Source: Utricularia gibba (taxonomy: Eukaryota; Streptophyta; Magnoliopsida; Lamiales; Lentibulariaceae). From it: a stretch of DNA of 64,000 bases. Position numbers and translations under genes: made by a program. Shown one piece after another: positions 1 through 11,228 of the stretch (position 1 is its first letter; each line of letters starts with the position of its first letter). The stretch covers positions 1,798,001-1,862,000 of the forward strand of contig NEEC01000010.1 of NCBI GenBank assembly GCA_002189035.1. The letters are read 5' to 3'. The notes beneath the pieces were generated by a model. It did not search any database. It was not told the DNA's origin and was given only the letters and a program-made list of their open reading frames with translations.

Positions 1-95
1 TACTACTTGGTTAGATGCCTAATAGTGATATAGCTTGTCGATATTGTTGATGTCAAGGAGCTTATGTGAGACAAAACCGCCTCATTCTTAAATAG

Positions 96-1008
96 GTCTT
101 TTGATTCCAAGGCTTAGCTCAAGAACAATTCGCCAGGCAGTGGGAGTTGTGGGGTGTGTAATAATGCCGCACAATGTCTTTTTGCACTCTGCTTTGGTGC
201 AGTCGAGGGAAATCCAACCCGGAAACAAATCCCAGGTGCAGGAGGCACTCAACTATTACACGATTGAGTCTTCTGCAGCCCTTTTCATCTCCTTCATCAT
301 CAACATATTTGTCACCACTGTTTTTGCCAAGGGCTTCTACGGGAGTGAGCAAGCAAATTATATTGGGCTTGTAAACGCAGGACAATATCTAGAAGCCAAG
401 TATGGTGGGGGGCTGTTTCCAATCCTCTACATTTGGGGTGTCGGATTATTGGCTGCTGGTCAGAGCAGCACAATAACTGGAACATATGCAGGACAGTTTA
501 TCATGGGTGGCTTTCTCAACCTGCGTCTGAAGAAGTCAATTAGATCACTGATCACCCGCAGCTGTGCCATTATTCCTACAATAATTGTGGCAGTGATCTT
601 CAACAAGTCGGAGTCGTCCCTTGATGTTCTAAATGAATGGCTCAATGTCTTGCAGTCCATACAAATACCTTTTGCACTCATCCCACTTCTGACGCTGGTG
701 TCCAAGGAGCAGATAATGGGAAGTTTCAAGATTGGCCTTTTTCTCGAGGTAACGCATCTTACATACCTCATCTAATTCAATGAAATCACTGGCCTCATGC
801 CTCATACCTTTCTATGTTGACACATCAGAGACTTGCCTGGGCTGTGGCTGCATTAGTGATCGTGATAAACGGTTACCTGTTGCTTGATTTCTTTCTCTCT
901 GAAGTCCATGGTATGCTGTTTGGTTTCTGGGTCACTGCTGCAACTGCAACTTACCTAGCTTTCTTGGTCTATCTTGTTTTACACTGGACCAAGCAGCGCT
1001 CGAATTGA
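96..1008 (+). CDS. NRAMP-family divalent metal transporter, C-terminal exons only (5' part outside window)
   Basis: Two exons are visible: 96-748 (entered by an AG acceptor at 94-95 in mid-codon) and 829-1008 with a TGA stop; the intron is GT-AG and phase 0. The protein carries the NRAMP signature MPHNVFLHSALVQSR, the segment LAAGQSSTITGTYAGQF and several hydrophobic helices, closest from memory to the plant NRAMP2/3/4 group, which moves Fe and Mn across vacuolar or endomembranes using protons. Bases 1-95 look like intron, so roughly the first half, including the first metal-binding helix, is missing from the window rather than from the gene. The reading frame is intact. AATAAA at about 1199 is a plausible polyadenylation signal. 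The family call is secure; the exact member is not. Confidence 0.93.
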
Positions 1009-1368
1009 TATCCCCAGCTTCTGCACTGAGGATTTGATTATTCTGAACACTAGAGCACACGTTTCACACATAGTTATACACATAGAACCCCCAAACCTCT
1101 CGAAAGATGCGTTTTTGCTTCTTTGCTGAGTTACTATAAGATGGGCTGAATCAGAATCCTAGCTATAAGCTGCCACTTGTTGTGTTGCGTTGCGTTGCAA
1201 TAAATGTAATGCTCATCTGTTGTGTATGCATATTGAATACGTGAAAGCAAGGCTGTGGTTGTTTGGAAAAAGCGACAGGATTAAGTGATCTGTGGGCCTG
1301 TTTTATGACTCAACAATCCATTAATAAGATGGAATCTTACTTGCAAGCAACATCCTCCGCCAAGCAGA
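1009..1368. other. NRAMP 3' UTR and short intergenic spacer
   Basis: No coding signal. It holds the NRAMP 3' UTR with AATAAA near 1199, then the presumed promoter and 5' UTR of the next plus-strand gene. I see no clear TATA box. Confidence 0.5.
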
Positions 1369-1879
1369 ATGGCTGAAACCGTGACCAGGAAGGAGATCGC
1401 GCGTTTCTGGCAGCAGAGGCTGATGGTGGAGGAGGACCACCTTTACGCCGCCGTCAAAGCTGCCGCTCGCCTCCGTGCACGAAAACTGACCGTGAGTTTT
1501 CTTTGATCCCGAACCCCCATATTATTCCTCACCCGGGTTTCCACAGTGATACCGCAAACTGCTTTTTTCTTAACCAGGACAACGATTACCTGCGCTTCAA
1601 ACTGTATGTCGAGGAGGAAGGATTTGCGGAGTACGAGAAAATGCTGAGCAAGGAGATGATGAGAGCCGGAATAAAGGACTGGTGAGTCTAATCAATCTTT
1701 ACTAGATGCTGGCTTCTCTTGCACCTTAGGAAGAGTATCCACACACGCATACAGACATACAGACGTATCTGGGTTTGTGCAGGTGGACGATGAGCAGGTT
1801 CGCGTATCTGAATCAACCAACTGCGAAGAAGCTGGTCCATAAGCAATGCAAGCCATCGTCTTGCTACCCTGCTGCTTGA
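1369..1879 (+). CDS. Uncharacterised 107-aa plant protein, three exons
   Basis: Exons 1369-1491, 1578-1681 and 1783-1879 join in frame (324 nt, 107 aa plus stop) with GT-AG introns of 86 and 101 nt. The start is the ATG at 1369 (MAETVTRKEIARFWQQRLMV). The N-terminal half is a charged, probably helical segment rich in Glu, Arg and Ala. The C-terminal part contains the Trp pair of KDWWTMSRFAYLNQP and ends with a small Cys-containing tail. There is no signal peptide or membrane helix. I do not recognise the family with confidence; clean exon phases and charge-patterned helices argue that it is a real gene. It lies 360 bp behind the NRAMP stop. Confidence 0.75.
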
Positions 1880-2214
1880 AGGTGAACTGAAAAGAAGAAA
1901 CTCTGCTGCTGCTGAAACCTCTGTGAATACGCATGTGACAAAACGAAGAAACCATTCCTTGTGTTGTAAATGTACTACAGATGAATGAATACCCCCAACA
2001 GAACAAGATACAGTTGTGAAATTGTTTACTTTCTTTAGTGATTAAATTTGTTTAGAAATGTTTCAAACCATTTGATAATCAACATCAATACGTGCATATA
2101 AAAAGAGGGAGTTGGGGTTATCGATCTTCCAGAAAGGTGACTGGATTTCTCGGTCTCCCATCTCCTTCGTCATAAGAAAGCAACCTTTCGCGTCGAACGA
2201 CAACGTATCAGTCG
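1880..2214. other. Spacer with promoter and 5' UTR of TGD5
   Basis: Non-coding. It contains the 3' UTR of the preceding small gene and the TATA box at 2097-2104 that serves the TGD5 start at 2215. Confidence 0.5.
2097..2104 (+). promoter_or_regulatory. TATA box of TGD5
   Basis: TATAAAAA lies 111-118 bases upstream of the TGD5 ATG at 2215, a normal plant distance if the 5' UTR is about 85 nt. Confidence 0.55.
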
Positions 2215-2777
2215 ATGGTGCTCACAAATTTCAACGGAACCGGCGTCGGTTTTGGTGGGTTTTTTTTTCTTCATATGATTCCTTTGATTCAATTCGTTTC
2301 CATGTTGATTCGATTCAAACTTCAGGGTTTGGAGTCGGCTGCGGCTTTGGCATCGGATGGGGTTTCGGAGGTGAGTTTTCCCCACCAAAGTACTTCGCTT
2401 TCATGGATTTCTGCACTCTGCAAATGATTTTGCAATTGCTCGGCTGGTTCAATCCTTGCTTGTTTCTTCATTTTGGAAATTCCACAGATTATAAAGCTCT
2501 TCGTGTTTCAGGTATGCCTCTGAAATTTTGGGGACTGGGTGCAGGTGAGGTGTTTTTGCATTTCTTGCCACTTCGATTCGTGGGTGAGTGAGTTTCCATG
2601 GAATTCCCTTTTGGTTTGTTTGAAGGTGGCGGCTGCGGAATAGGGCTAGGCCTTGGCTGGGGATTCGGATCAGCGTTTGGTAGCCAGTATCACAACTCCA
2701 GCGTCAAGTTCCAAGGCATGGAGTTCGGGGGAAGAATGGAGTCTGGAGGCTTGGACAGCACTCAGAAAATCAAGTAA
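2215..2777 (+). CDS. TGD5: TGD5-like glycine-rich protein (trigalactosyldiacylglycerol 5)
   Basis: Four small exons, 2215-2254, 2326-2370, 2512-2544 and 2626-2777, join in phase 1 throughout to an 89-aa protein starting [10 protein letters not shown]. The centre is almost entirely Gly with Cys and Trp, including [16 protein letters not shown] and [20 protein letters not shown], followed by a polar tail. This composition and the [12 protein letters not shown] block match my memory of TGD5, a small glycine-rich protein of the chloroplast inner envelope that works with the TGD1-2-3 ABC transporter in moving lipid from ER to plastid. The Gly-rich stretches could form short membrane-buried helices. 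Assignment rests on remembered family sequence. Confidence 0.82.
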
Positions 2778-5235
2778 ACTTTTTTCTCTGTTTGTTTCAT
2801 AGGTTTTCGTTGAAACAACCAAGGAATCGAAATGGGTCTCCAAATGCGTTATTCAAATCTAGCTCCATTCACTCCGAGCTTGTGATACAATCGATATAAC
2901 AGCACATCATAGATTTCCACATTTGGGGATCCCTCTCTAGCAAGACAATGAAATCCTTGATCGATATGCGTGGATCCTCACGAGGGATGGCAACTTGGTT
3001 TCTTCCTGCTTTTCCAACAGAGGCTGCTGCGCGAAGAGTTCCACCAACAAAGATTAGTTTAAAGGGACAATGCAAATAGGATGCTTCCGTCATATGAGAG
3101 TAGGCATGGAGAAACAAGCATACCAGTGTTGATAATGGCATCTGAGTGATCGCACTTCTCTGCTTCTTTAATGTCCCCTGTGTTTTTAGCTGAACCTGTT
3201 GATGCTTCTCGCGGCGCATCTATGTTACTACTGGGTTGAGAAACAGATGCCGCTGCATCGATACCACCCTGTTTCTGTTTTCCCGTATCATCAATTTCCA
3301 CCTCCTCCGGTAGCTGCTCAAAAAGGCAACATTTGTAGCGGTAGCACGCATGTTGTCATCTTCTTTGTTTGCCTGGTTAGATACTATAACACGAGATTGA
3401 TGAACCGCATGCACAGGGCATTTTTCCTTGAAGAGAGAAACCCAACGCAGCAGCAACCTTTGCTGCTCTTGCGCGTCCTTCCTCATCTTTGGCTCCACCG
3501 GTCCCAAAAGCAGAATCTGGCAGTGTTTCGAAAGCCAACATATCAACAGATGATGAGAATCACGTGAATGCTTGATGATGTGTATGAACTGAGGTGACTT
3601 GCACGACTTCTCAGATATGAGTGCCTCCAGCGTCTCTTCGACGTACTTGACTAGGAAATGTTAAAAGTCACAGAAACGCGGTAGCCTGAAACCAATGCAA
3701 GGAGAAATGTGAATCACCATGAACTAAGGAAAAAAATATAGAACGAGGGCAGATGTATAAACTATGAAGTCCTGACATATTTCCACCAGTTAGTTTCTTC
3801 TGAAGTGGAATTTTCTGTAAAATTAGTCCCTCCTCTTCTTCTTGAAAGTATAGATGGCTCTGAGACACGACCATCTTCTTTGGTCCCAAAAAACACTTGT
3901 TCTTCCTATGAACCCCTATGCATAGATTGTCTAATGCAAACATGCCATGAGATCAACTCCACTGACTGCAGTGACATCATTTAGGTGTACCATGCTTTCA
4001 TCCATTGAGCCTCCAGAAATCTTCAATTCCACCAGACAGGACCATCCACCGATTCAGAAAATGGAATTACCAATGATCTATTTGAAATCAATGAGAGCAA
4101 CACATATTGGTCCAAGAATTTCGACATTTATTCCCAAGACACTCGACGATGTTACTGCCTAGCATGAAAATTTAAATGACAAAAAAAAAAGCAAAGTGAA
4201 AGATTTACATTTAGCTAAGCTGCAAAACAGTAACTGGCAAGCACGTATAGTTTTGAATTTAGTATGATATTTATGGTTGCGATTATTGCTTCTTTTAGGA
4301 AGAAAACTATATAATCCTGGCTATTCCACCCCTCCCCATACGTATTTATTGGAATTTGAAGGGTCGACCCTCCCACCTTCGTAGAAAAATGGTACCTAGA
4401 GAAACAGCTCCCTCGGGCACAAAGAAAAAAATGCATTCAAGGCTACTAAATTCCGGTTCACAAGTATCAAATGCAGAATTGATTAGTCAATAGGAAGTGA
4501 AAAAAATATAAAAAGAAGAATGAACGCGGGGAAACAAGAAGGCACAGGTGAATTTTCTCATGAGAATCACAATATCCCTATCTTACCAGTAAGGCAAAAT
4601 ATGCTTACTGCAGGAAGGCGTCTTATTCAGACTTGCAATAAATAGAGGCAACGTTTCCCCAAACCAGTTCCCCAAAATGCATCTTCCAAAAGGCAGCAGG
4701 AAAGCTCCTCTCATTAACTAAACTCCTTGGTAGCCAAATTTTCAACACAGTTTCTCAAAGGTAGACATCAAGTACCTCAATTTCAATAACCACAATCGCA
4801 TTTCTCCAACACTTGGCAGGGAAACACAAACAAAGAAAATTCATAGACAACAACTCACCTGAAAGCACTCTCACGAACATAAATATGCTGTGTAGGCGTC
4901 TATCTATTCCTACAGACCGTTCTTACAAAAAAATAAAATAAGAAAAGTAACAATGAACATTCGAATGATAGATCAGACACCGGAAAACGCGAATGACGAT
5001 CCAATGAAACATGCCCCAGGCGGAGAATTAAACCTGCTCCGTTGGCGATGATACACTCTACTGGAAAAGAAGGAAAAATACCTGGGGAGTGTTGGAGTAC
5101 CGGCATGCACGCGATCAATATATCCAATGGGTCTAAAATTATATTTCAAAAAATGTCTGCCCTATAAAAGCAATTTGATGCTTCAGGTTCCAAGCCATTT
5201 ATCTGCATCCACTGCGAACGACGACTCTGAACAAA
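2778..5235. other. 2.4-kb stretch without an assignable gene; coding-like fragments, mainly minus strand
   Basis: No continuous gene can be assembled. Several short minus-strand frames look coding-like: about 3150-3310 (acidic, Ser-rich, containing DDTGKQKQGGIDAAAS), about 3400-3545 (FETLPDSAFGTGGAKDEEGR followed by an Ala-rich helix) and about 3770-3900 (a Ser/Arg-rich frame). Stops and frame changes separate them and I could not connect them by good splice sites. It may be a low-expression gene with many short exons or a decayed pseudogene; I do not recognise the family. The rest is non-coding. Confidence 0.4.
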
Positions 5236-6391
5236 ATGAGATTTCATATCGAAACCGGTGCCGCCACCGCCACTCGCCGCATTTTTGGATCTGGAAATCA
5301 ACCATGCCGAGCGTATTACCATCCATTTCAGTACTGCCGCGATAAGAGAACCGGGACTTTTGAAAACCCATATCGAAAAATTTTTCCTTTCAGAGCGTAT
5401 TCGTCCAGTTCTTCGAATCCTGAATCTGGGATTCTGCGTTGGTACTTGCGATTGCTGGATTCCAGACCAATCTTGACGAAAAGTGTGTCGTCGGCTTTTA
5501 TATATGCTGCCGCTGACATTACGTCGCAGGTTAGCCATTCATTCCCCACTCTCTATTTGCCCACGTCGTAGGATTTGTGTTGAATCGTATTCAGATTACT
5601 CTTTCTCTGAGAATTCCACGTTCAACGAATCACTTATACAGGAATCCAAACGGCATGTAACGCTAAAATCTTTTATGTGCCGTACGTGAAATCATTGTGT
5701 TTTTATGAGTTAGACATCGAATTGTTTTCACAATGTGTACTCTCTATCTTGTGAATGGCAGCTAATCACAATGGCTCCTGATGAGAGTTGGGATTTCATA
5801 AGAACTACAAGAATGGCTGGATTTGGTTTGCTTATTCTTGGCCCATCCCAGCATGTGTGGTTTAACTTCGTTGCAAGGTTGTTTCCCAAGAGAGATGTTC
5901 TTACAACATTGAAGAAATTAGGAATGGGACAGCTTTTCTTTGGGCCTTCAATCAACAGCGTTTTCTTCTCTTTCAATGCAGCTCTTCAGGGTACACTCTT
6001 TTGTTGTTCCTCCATAAACTCGTTGGATCCCCATATGGTGGATGAAAAATTTGTTTAAGCATATATTTCAAGATTCGACTATCGATTATCTCTGATGTTT
6101 CGTTTGAACAATTCAGGGGAAACTGGGAACGAGATAGTAGCTCGGTTGAAAAGAGACCTTATTCCAACTTTGGTAAGGGGCTACTTTACTGGCCGCTCTG
6201 TGACTTCATGACATACAAAGTCATCCCTGTTCATCTCCAGGTACCTTTTTTTCCCTTCTCCATCACAATTCTGCATTTGTAAGCACAACAATCTTCCTTC
6301 TTGGCAGCCCCTGGCAAACAGTTCGTTTTCATATTTATGGACGATATACTTGACATACATGGCAAGCTTGAAGAAGGCTACTGTGAATTGA
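5236..6391 (+). CDS. Mpv17/PMP22-family membrane protein with a one-base frameshift
   Basis: Exons 5236-5529, 5762-5990, 6117-6240 and 6308-6391. The protein has an N-terminal extension of about 60 residues, then the Mpv17 domain: LLDSRPILTKSVSSAFIY, GFGLLILGPSQHVWFNFVAR, FPKRDVLTTLKKLGMGQ and SFSYLWTIYLTYMASLKK. Members are four-helix channels or scaffolds of peroxisomal, mitochondrial or plastid membranes. In exon 3 the frame breaks at the G run 6177-6180: after LIPTLVRG the reading turns into a stop, whereas one extra base restores the family motif LLYWPLCDFMTYK and makes the exon end in phase 0, as exon 4 requires. So one base is missing in this sequence. The rest of the gene is conserved, suggesting an assembly error or a recent mutation. 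Confidence 0.88.
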
Positions 6392-6883
6392 TGAGCCAGG
6401 AGTTCTAACTGTTACCAGGATAAAGGGAATAAATAGAACACCTTTAGCTCCACCCCCTTTTTACATTTCTGCATTCAAGTCAATGTAAGACATCTGATTC
6501 AGAGAAGTATTGCATGACACGAGCAGACCAGGGCTCGAGTTCTGTCAAAAGATTTGAAAAAATATTGGTTATTTGTTACCTTGTGCAATTCTTTGCCATC
6601 CTTGTTTTGCGGACATAAAAGGAGCAGCATCTTAAAAGCTGCAACCAAATTAACTGTCGTTATCTTCACCCTCACAGATTCCTTTCCGGGGATCCCTCCT
6701 CGGCATCTCATTCTGTTGTATTCATCAGGCAAGGGAACGTGCAGGAGCACTGGAATTCTGCGTTCTGAATTTTTTAAGTTTTTATATCATGTCTCTGTGT
6801 TGTTTGCAGGGAATCGTCGAGCCCAGGTGGTGATCTCTCTTCATCGTCAAATAATCTGCAACCTTTCCTGATAATAACAGAAG
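6392..6883. other. Mpv17 3' UTR and spacer
   Basis: No coding similarity seen on either strand; holds the 3' UTR of the Mpv17 gene and the upstream region of the next small gene. Confidence 0.4.
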
Positions 6884-7210
6884 ATGAAGATTGAAAGCTG
6901 CTGGGATAAAATGGCGGTTCCCATTAAGAAAGCCTGGAGCAACATCTCGAGAAGAATCGTTCGCCGTAAAGCCGGTAAAAAACATCTAGATCAAAAAGTT
7001 TTTCAAGGGCACTCATGATACACAAAATAAGTTGGAAGTTTGGAACCTTCTTCAGGGTTGCTGAAACTTGGGAAAGATGTTAGAACATGCGAGTACGAGG
7101 ACGTTCATGTTCTATGGGACTTGTTGAAGAGGAACGATTCAAATATTACCAGGGCGAGGGCAGAAGAAACCGTGCGGGTTTCGCTCGGTGGGCGAAACAT
7201 GCACCTTTGA
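6884..7210 (+). CDS. Small plant protein of unknown function, apparent frameshift
   Basis: Exon 1 (6884-6975) starts MKIESCWDKMAVPIKKAW; exon 2 (7056-7210) begins GLLKLGKDVRTCEYEDVHVL. From memory this matches a small uncharacterised plant family with an N-terminal SCW motif, a basic stretch ending RK-x-G and a C-EYEDV-x-x-W/MW block. As written, exon 1 hits a TAA just before its donor. Dropping one T from the TTT at 6960-6962 restores a basic RRKAG ending and gives phase 1, which exon 2 needs. Near the 3' end a second frame (7150-7230, reading FARWAKHAPLIRRR) also looks plausible, so the true C-terminus is unclear. Function unknown. Confidence 0.6.
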
Positions 7211-7688
7211 TTCGTCGCCGTGGTTAACCTGTGTCGAATCTGCTTCTTTTAAACTTGGGATTTTGAAGACATGAACTTTCTTCAAAACGTGTCTTAGGTT
7301 AGGAGTTTCAGACACCGACTGTGTATGGATTCATATGATTATCCAATCAGATGAACGTACATGTTTCATTGGGAAGAAAACCATTTTCAGAAGAAGGTCC
7401 GAGTTCCAGAGCACTCAGGAGTTACGTTTGTTGTTCTTCCCGATGAACATTTAAACCCATCTCTGCAACACGAATATTAATACCTTCATAACTACTCAAT
7501 GCTTGCTTTTGCTTTTATTTCAACGGTGCCGGTGGTGGTGACGGCAAGTGCACATGATCCCCTTTCAGGAGTAGGGTAACCGACAAGCTATCTTCTCACG
7601 ATTTTCCAACTGGGGTCGTGATTTTTCAGCTAGATCTTGTTATTGAAAGGGTTTCTGGGAGAGAAGTTGGCTCCTTTAGGGTTGAAGC
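7211..7688. other. Spacer, no gene seen
   Basis: Non-coding DNA between two plus-strand genes; contains the 3' UTR of the preceding gene and the promoter of the next. No distinctive motif noticed. Confidence 0.35.
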
Positions 7689-8522
7689 ATGCAGCAATGG
7701 TTTGGATTCTGGCTCCTGTTCTTCATTCTCTGTGGAGCAGTTTCTTTGAATCATGGTAAAAATCTCATTGCTGTTTCTTTGGTTATGGCTTTTCTTGTGT
7801 AAGATTTCTGGGACCTGGGATTCGGATTTGGGCAAATTTCGCGATGATTCGGTAACTGTTCTACAGGCAGCACCAACAGTCCTCGGCCTGCTGAAAAACT
7901 GAGCTACCAGCCCAAGGTACGTACATTAGCTATGCACAATCGTCTCATTCCTGACTCAAATTCTTTCTGAATCGGCAAGAATCTACGGCATTCGCAACAT
8001 ATTTGAAACTAATGCCCTGAAGGGATGTGAATGCGTAACATTTACTAACAACAGCTTGAACCAGAAGGGAGTAAGCACTCTCCTGCTGCAGCAAATCCAG
8101 CCATATAGACATGAATCCGCCCGTCAATCCAACAGTGACTATACTGGCAGGCTGCTGCCTGGTAAACAAGAATTCCATGAGTGGAAAATGTCAATCTTTT
8201 GAAGTGCGTGAGCCACTCCCAAAGTCCAAGCAACCCATTTGCACGTTCTCATGTGTGATTCAGTACAAAGCAGCGCCACTCAGCTTGATCATACTCCCCC
8301 CTGCAGGTGCATGGAAGCGCTGATGACGACGACGACGACGACGATGGTTCAGCGGAAGGTGAAGAGAAGCTCGCCTTGGATGATCACCGGCCGATCGACC
8401 CCATTCCATACTCGAAGACCGCCATCGTCCAGGACGTTCCTTTTCTGCCATTCATCCCAAAGCCCTCTGCTCCTCCTCCGGGCCAAGCTGATCAAGATGC
8501 CTCTCCTTACAAGCTTCTTTAG
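7689..8522 (+). CDS. Small secreted Asp-rich protein, unknown family
   Basis: Exons 7689-7755, 7867-7916 and 8307-8522 join in frame to 110 aa. The N-terminus MQQWFGFWLLFFILCGAVS is a strong signal peptide with probable cleavage near residue 18-20. The mature part is acidic, with an eight-Asp run encoded by GAC repeats (8323-8348), followed by Pro-rich segments (PFIPKPSAPPPGQ) and the ending SPYKLL. There are no Cys in the mature chain. It could be an apoplastic protein or a peptide-hormone precursor; I do not recognise a known signalling peptide at its C-terminus. Splice sites and phases are clean, which supports a real gene. Confidence 0.68.
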
Positions 8523-10626
8523 ACATGTCCAAGCTCTAATATTTAGCACTCTATAACTGGAATCCAGCTTTAAATTCAAGAAACGAAATTCAGCACAGAA
8601 CAAGCACACGGAGTTAACAAATGATATAGGGGCATTGCTAGGATGCTTAAATTAATAATATATTTAAACTATTTACATTTATATAAATAAATTAAAAGTA
8701 TGTTTGATAAATAATTGTGTTTAAAATAAGAGCATCCTAATCTAAATATACATAAAGTTTTCCTTATACAATGCATCTAAATATTCATATTTAATTCAAA
8801 TATCTTTAAATATTTATTTTTATTACACTAAATATGATTTATAAGCATGGGTATACATGTATCCCAAATATACATAAAGATGCATCAACATATCTAAACA
8901 TTCATATTTATTCTAAATAGAGAAAATTACGCGAATAGTCCCTACTATTTACTTAAATAACATAATTGATTCCCATGAACAATATTTTCATCCTCATTAT
9001 TTTAAAATCATTCATGATTAGTTTTTCACTATTTCAAAATCTGGTAAAAACAGTCATTATTTACATTAATGCTACAATTGATCATTAATCGTAAACCTTC
9101 ATTTTTTTCTTAATTGTATATATATTTCTAAATTTTAAAATATGATTGAATGAGTTATGCAAATATTTAGCATCTTAAACAAGTATGAAAAAAAGGACAT
9201 AAATCTGTATACATCATCCATCACACCATGGAGATAACCACTAGAATACATGTGTAGGTGGTTGTGATGGCATGGATATGAACCGGGCTGGCTCATGATG
9301 ATGGTGCATTACGCCAAAAGGGAAAAAGTGCCCCACTTTTTTGTATCTCAAATAATGCATTTCTCTTTTATTTTTTTTCAATAATTAAAAAGCTTATCTT
9401 TCCTAGAACTACGATACTAAATAAATAAGGAGAGCAGAGGAGAAGAGGATTTATGTATTCCATTCCCGAATCACTTTCGCCTTCCACGTCCAATCCAACT
9501 CCATCCCCACTTCCCAAAGCCAATTCACCACCACCTCATCTTCCCCTTCCTCTTCTTATTACCAATTTCCAGTTTCATTTGTATAAATAGGTTTAATAAA
9601 AAAATACATTTCATTTGTAGTTAAATATGTACTTGTTTTATTTTATCAAATAATCTAAATTCATGCAATACAACACAAAGGGACACAATGTGTTGCTGAT
9701 TTTTTGAAAATTTCGAAATCGAAAGGGATTCAGTTTTTGGTTCTTGGATGAATTAAGTATTGTATATTAAAGACAAATAAGTTCATATTTAAGTATATCA
9801 TAGATCATTAATAATCAATTGAATCTAATCTTTTTTAATATAATTTATGTTTTTTTAGATATTTGGACTTTACGTATTCATCCAATACATCGTATCACTA
9901 ATGTCTAATCGCATAAATCTAAAATCCTTCACAATTTGTGTGTGACATGACTATACTTACTGAGTAGGCTAAGTGGAAAGACGCCGCGAAACGCAAACTC
10001 CAAAAGTGGAGGATGGGGGTCCAGGCATCCACTCAACCAACAATTAGGCTGCTTTTTTAGAGCAAATTTCACTAAATAAAATATATATTTTTTCCCTCCC
10101 TCCCTCCCACAAAAAAGTAAAAAAGGGTGGTGACGTGGGCCCCACCGATCGCGGAGGAGGGGAAGTTGGTCCGGTGACGTGGATCCCACCGCCTGGTGCC
10201 GGAGCTTTTTTTTTTAGATTAAAAAAAAAGAAATATTCACATATTTATCGGTGTTGGCAGACAAACGAATTCACCACCCGAGGCGCAGTTTTGGACGTAT
10301 GCTTTGGATATGTACTAACAGATATTCTTCTTCTTCTTCTTCTTTTTTTTTCTTTTTGTATGAAAATAAAATTTCGCATTTATTTTATTTCTCCGAATAT
10401 CCCATCGTGTTATGATGTTTGAGGGGGGAAAGGTACAAGATTCCCCAGTGGGAGGATACAAATTTCGGCACACTTCGTAGAGACAGTGGAGAGGCGTGGG
10501 GGCGGCGCCAATACGATGGATGGATCATACAGGAGGCGAAGGCAGCAAAACTGGGAGAGGGAGAGCGCTCGCTCTGCATCTGCAATCCTCGCCGCTTTAT
10601 TCAATAGGTTATGGAGGAGTTTTTGC
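8523..10626. other. 2.1-kb AT-rich intergenic region
   Basis: Mostly A/T-rich sequence from 8640 to 9920 with no coding potential, followed by more mixed sequence with CT-rich microsatellite at about 10325-10352 (CTT repeats). It separates the plus-strand group from the convergent LBD gene. No recognisable transposon termini seen. Confidence 0.4.
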
Positions 10627-11228
10627 TCACCGGAATAAGTTGAGAAGCTTTGGCTCCCTACCCACGTCGCGGCGTCGTCCCAACTCCGCTGATACCTCCG
10701 ACAGTACCGACACGGAGGACGTCGTGTTCTGCGTCCTCATTCTGGGGTGTGCGAACGGGGTTGCTACTGCTGGCCGTTGAAAATCAACGCTAGTGGGGTG
10801 AATGGAAGATCCGGCGAGCACGGCGTCCACTGCCGCCTGACAGAGGTGCCAGTTGCCGGAGGTGAGCAGCCCCACCGCGCCGTCCACTGGGTTGACCGTC
10901 CTCCCACAAGCCTCAAATAACAGCGATTGGAACAGAGCTGTGGAATAGAAGCGACCCACAAAAACCAAAATCAGAACAAAAAAAAAAAGACAGCAAAAAG
11001 TGATTTGATTTTGTTCGGATTGGATCCGATTGATCTACCCGGGCGTCTGTTTTCCGGCACGGCGGAGATGAAGGACATGAGATCGCTCCGGCCAAAGAAC
11101 TTGGAGACGAAGAGAGTAGCATGCGCTTGAGACTCCGGGCTCTGGATCCACTCCAAGCAGGGCCTTAGAATGCACTTCTCGCCGCACCCCCTTCTCAGAA
11201 CCCTGCAGCCATTGCAGCTCATACTCAC
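10627..11228 (-). CDS. LOB-domain (LBD) transcription factor, class II, LBD37/38/39-like
   Basis: Exon 1 is 11039-11228 and exon 2 10627-10937, joined in phase 1 to 166 aa. The LOB domain begins at [13 protein letters not shown] with the CX2CX6CX3C zinc-binding pattern, continues with [20 protein letters not shown] and [20 protein letters not shown] and ends ACGRTVNPV...GNW. The LFQSLL and ACGRTVNPV wording is that of LBD37/38/39, which repress anthocyanin and nitrate-response genes in Arabidopsis. The usual class II Trp before TGNW is replaced (GLLTSGNW), and the class II leucine zipper-like region is absent as expected. Translation could begin at codon 1 or at the Met of MSCNGC, two codons later. 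Confidence 0.93.
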
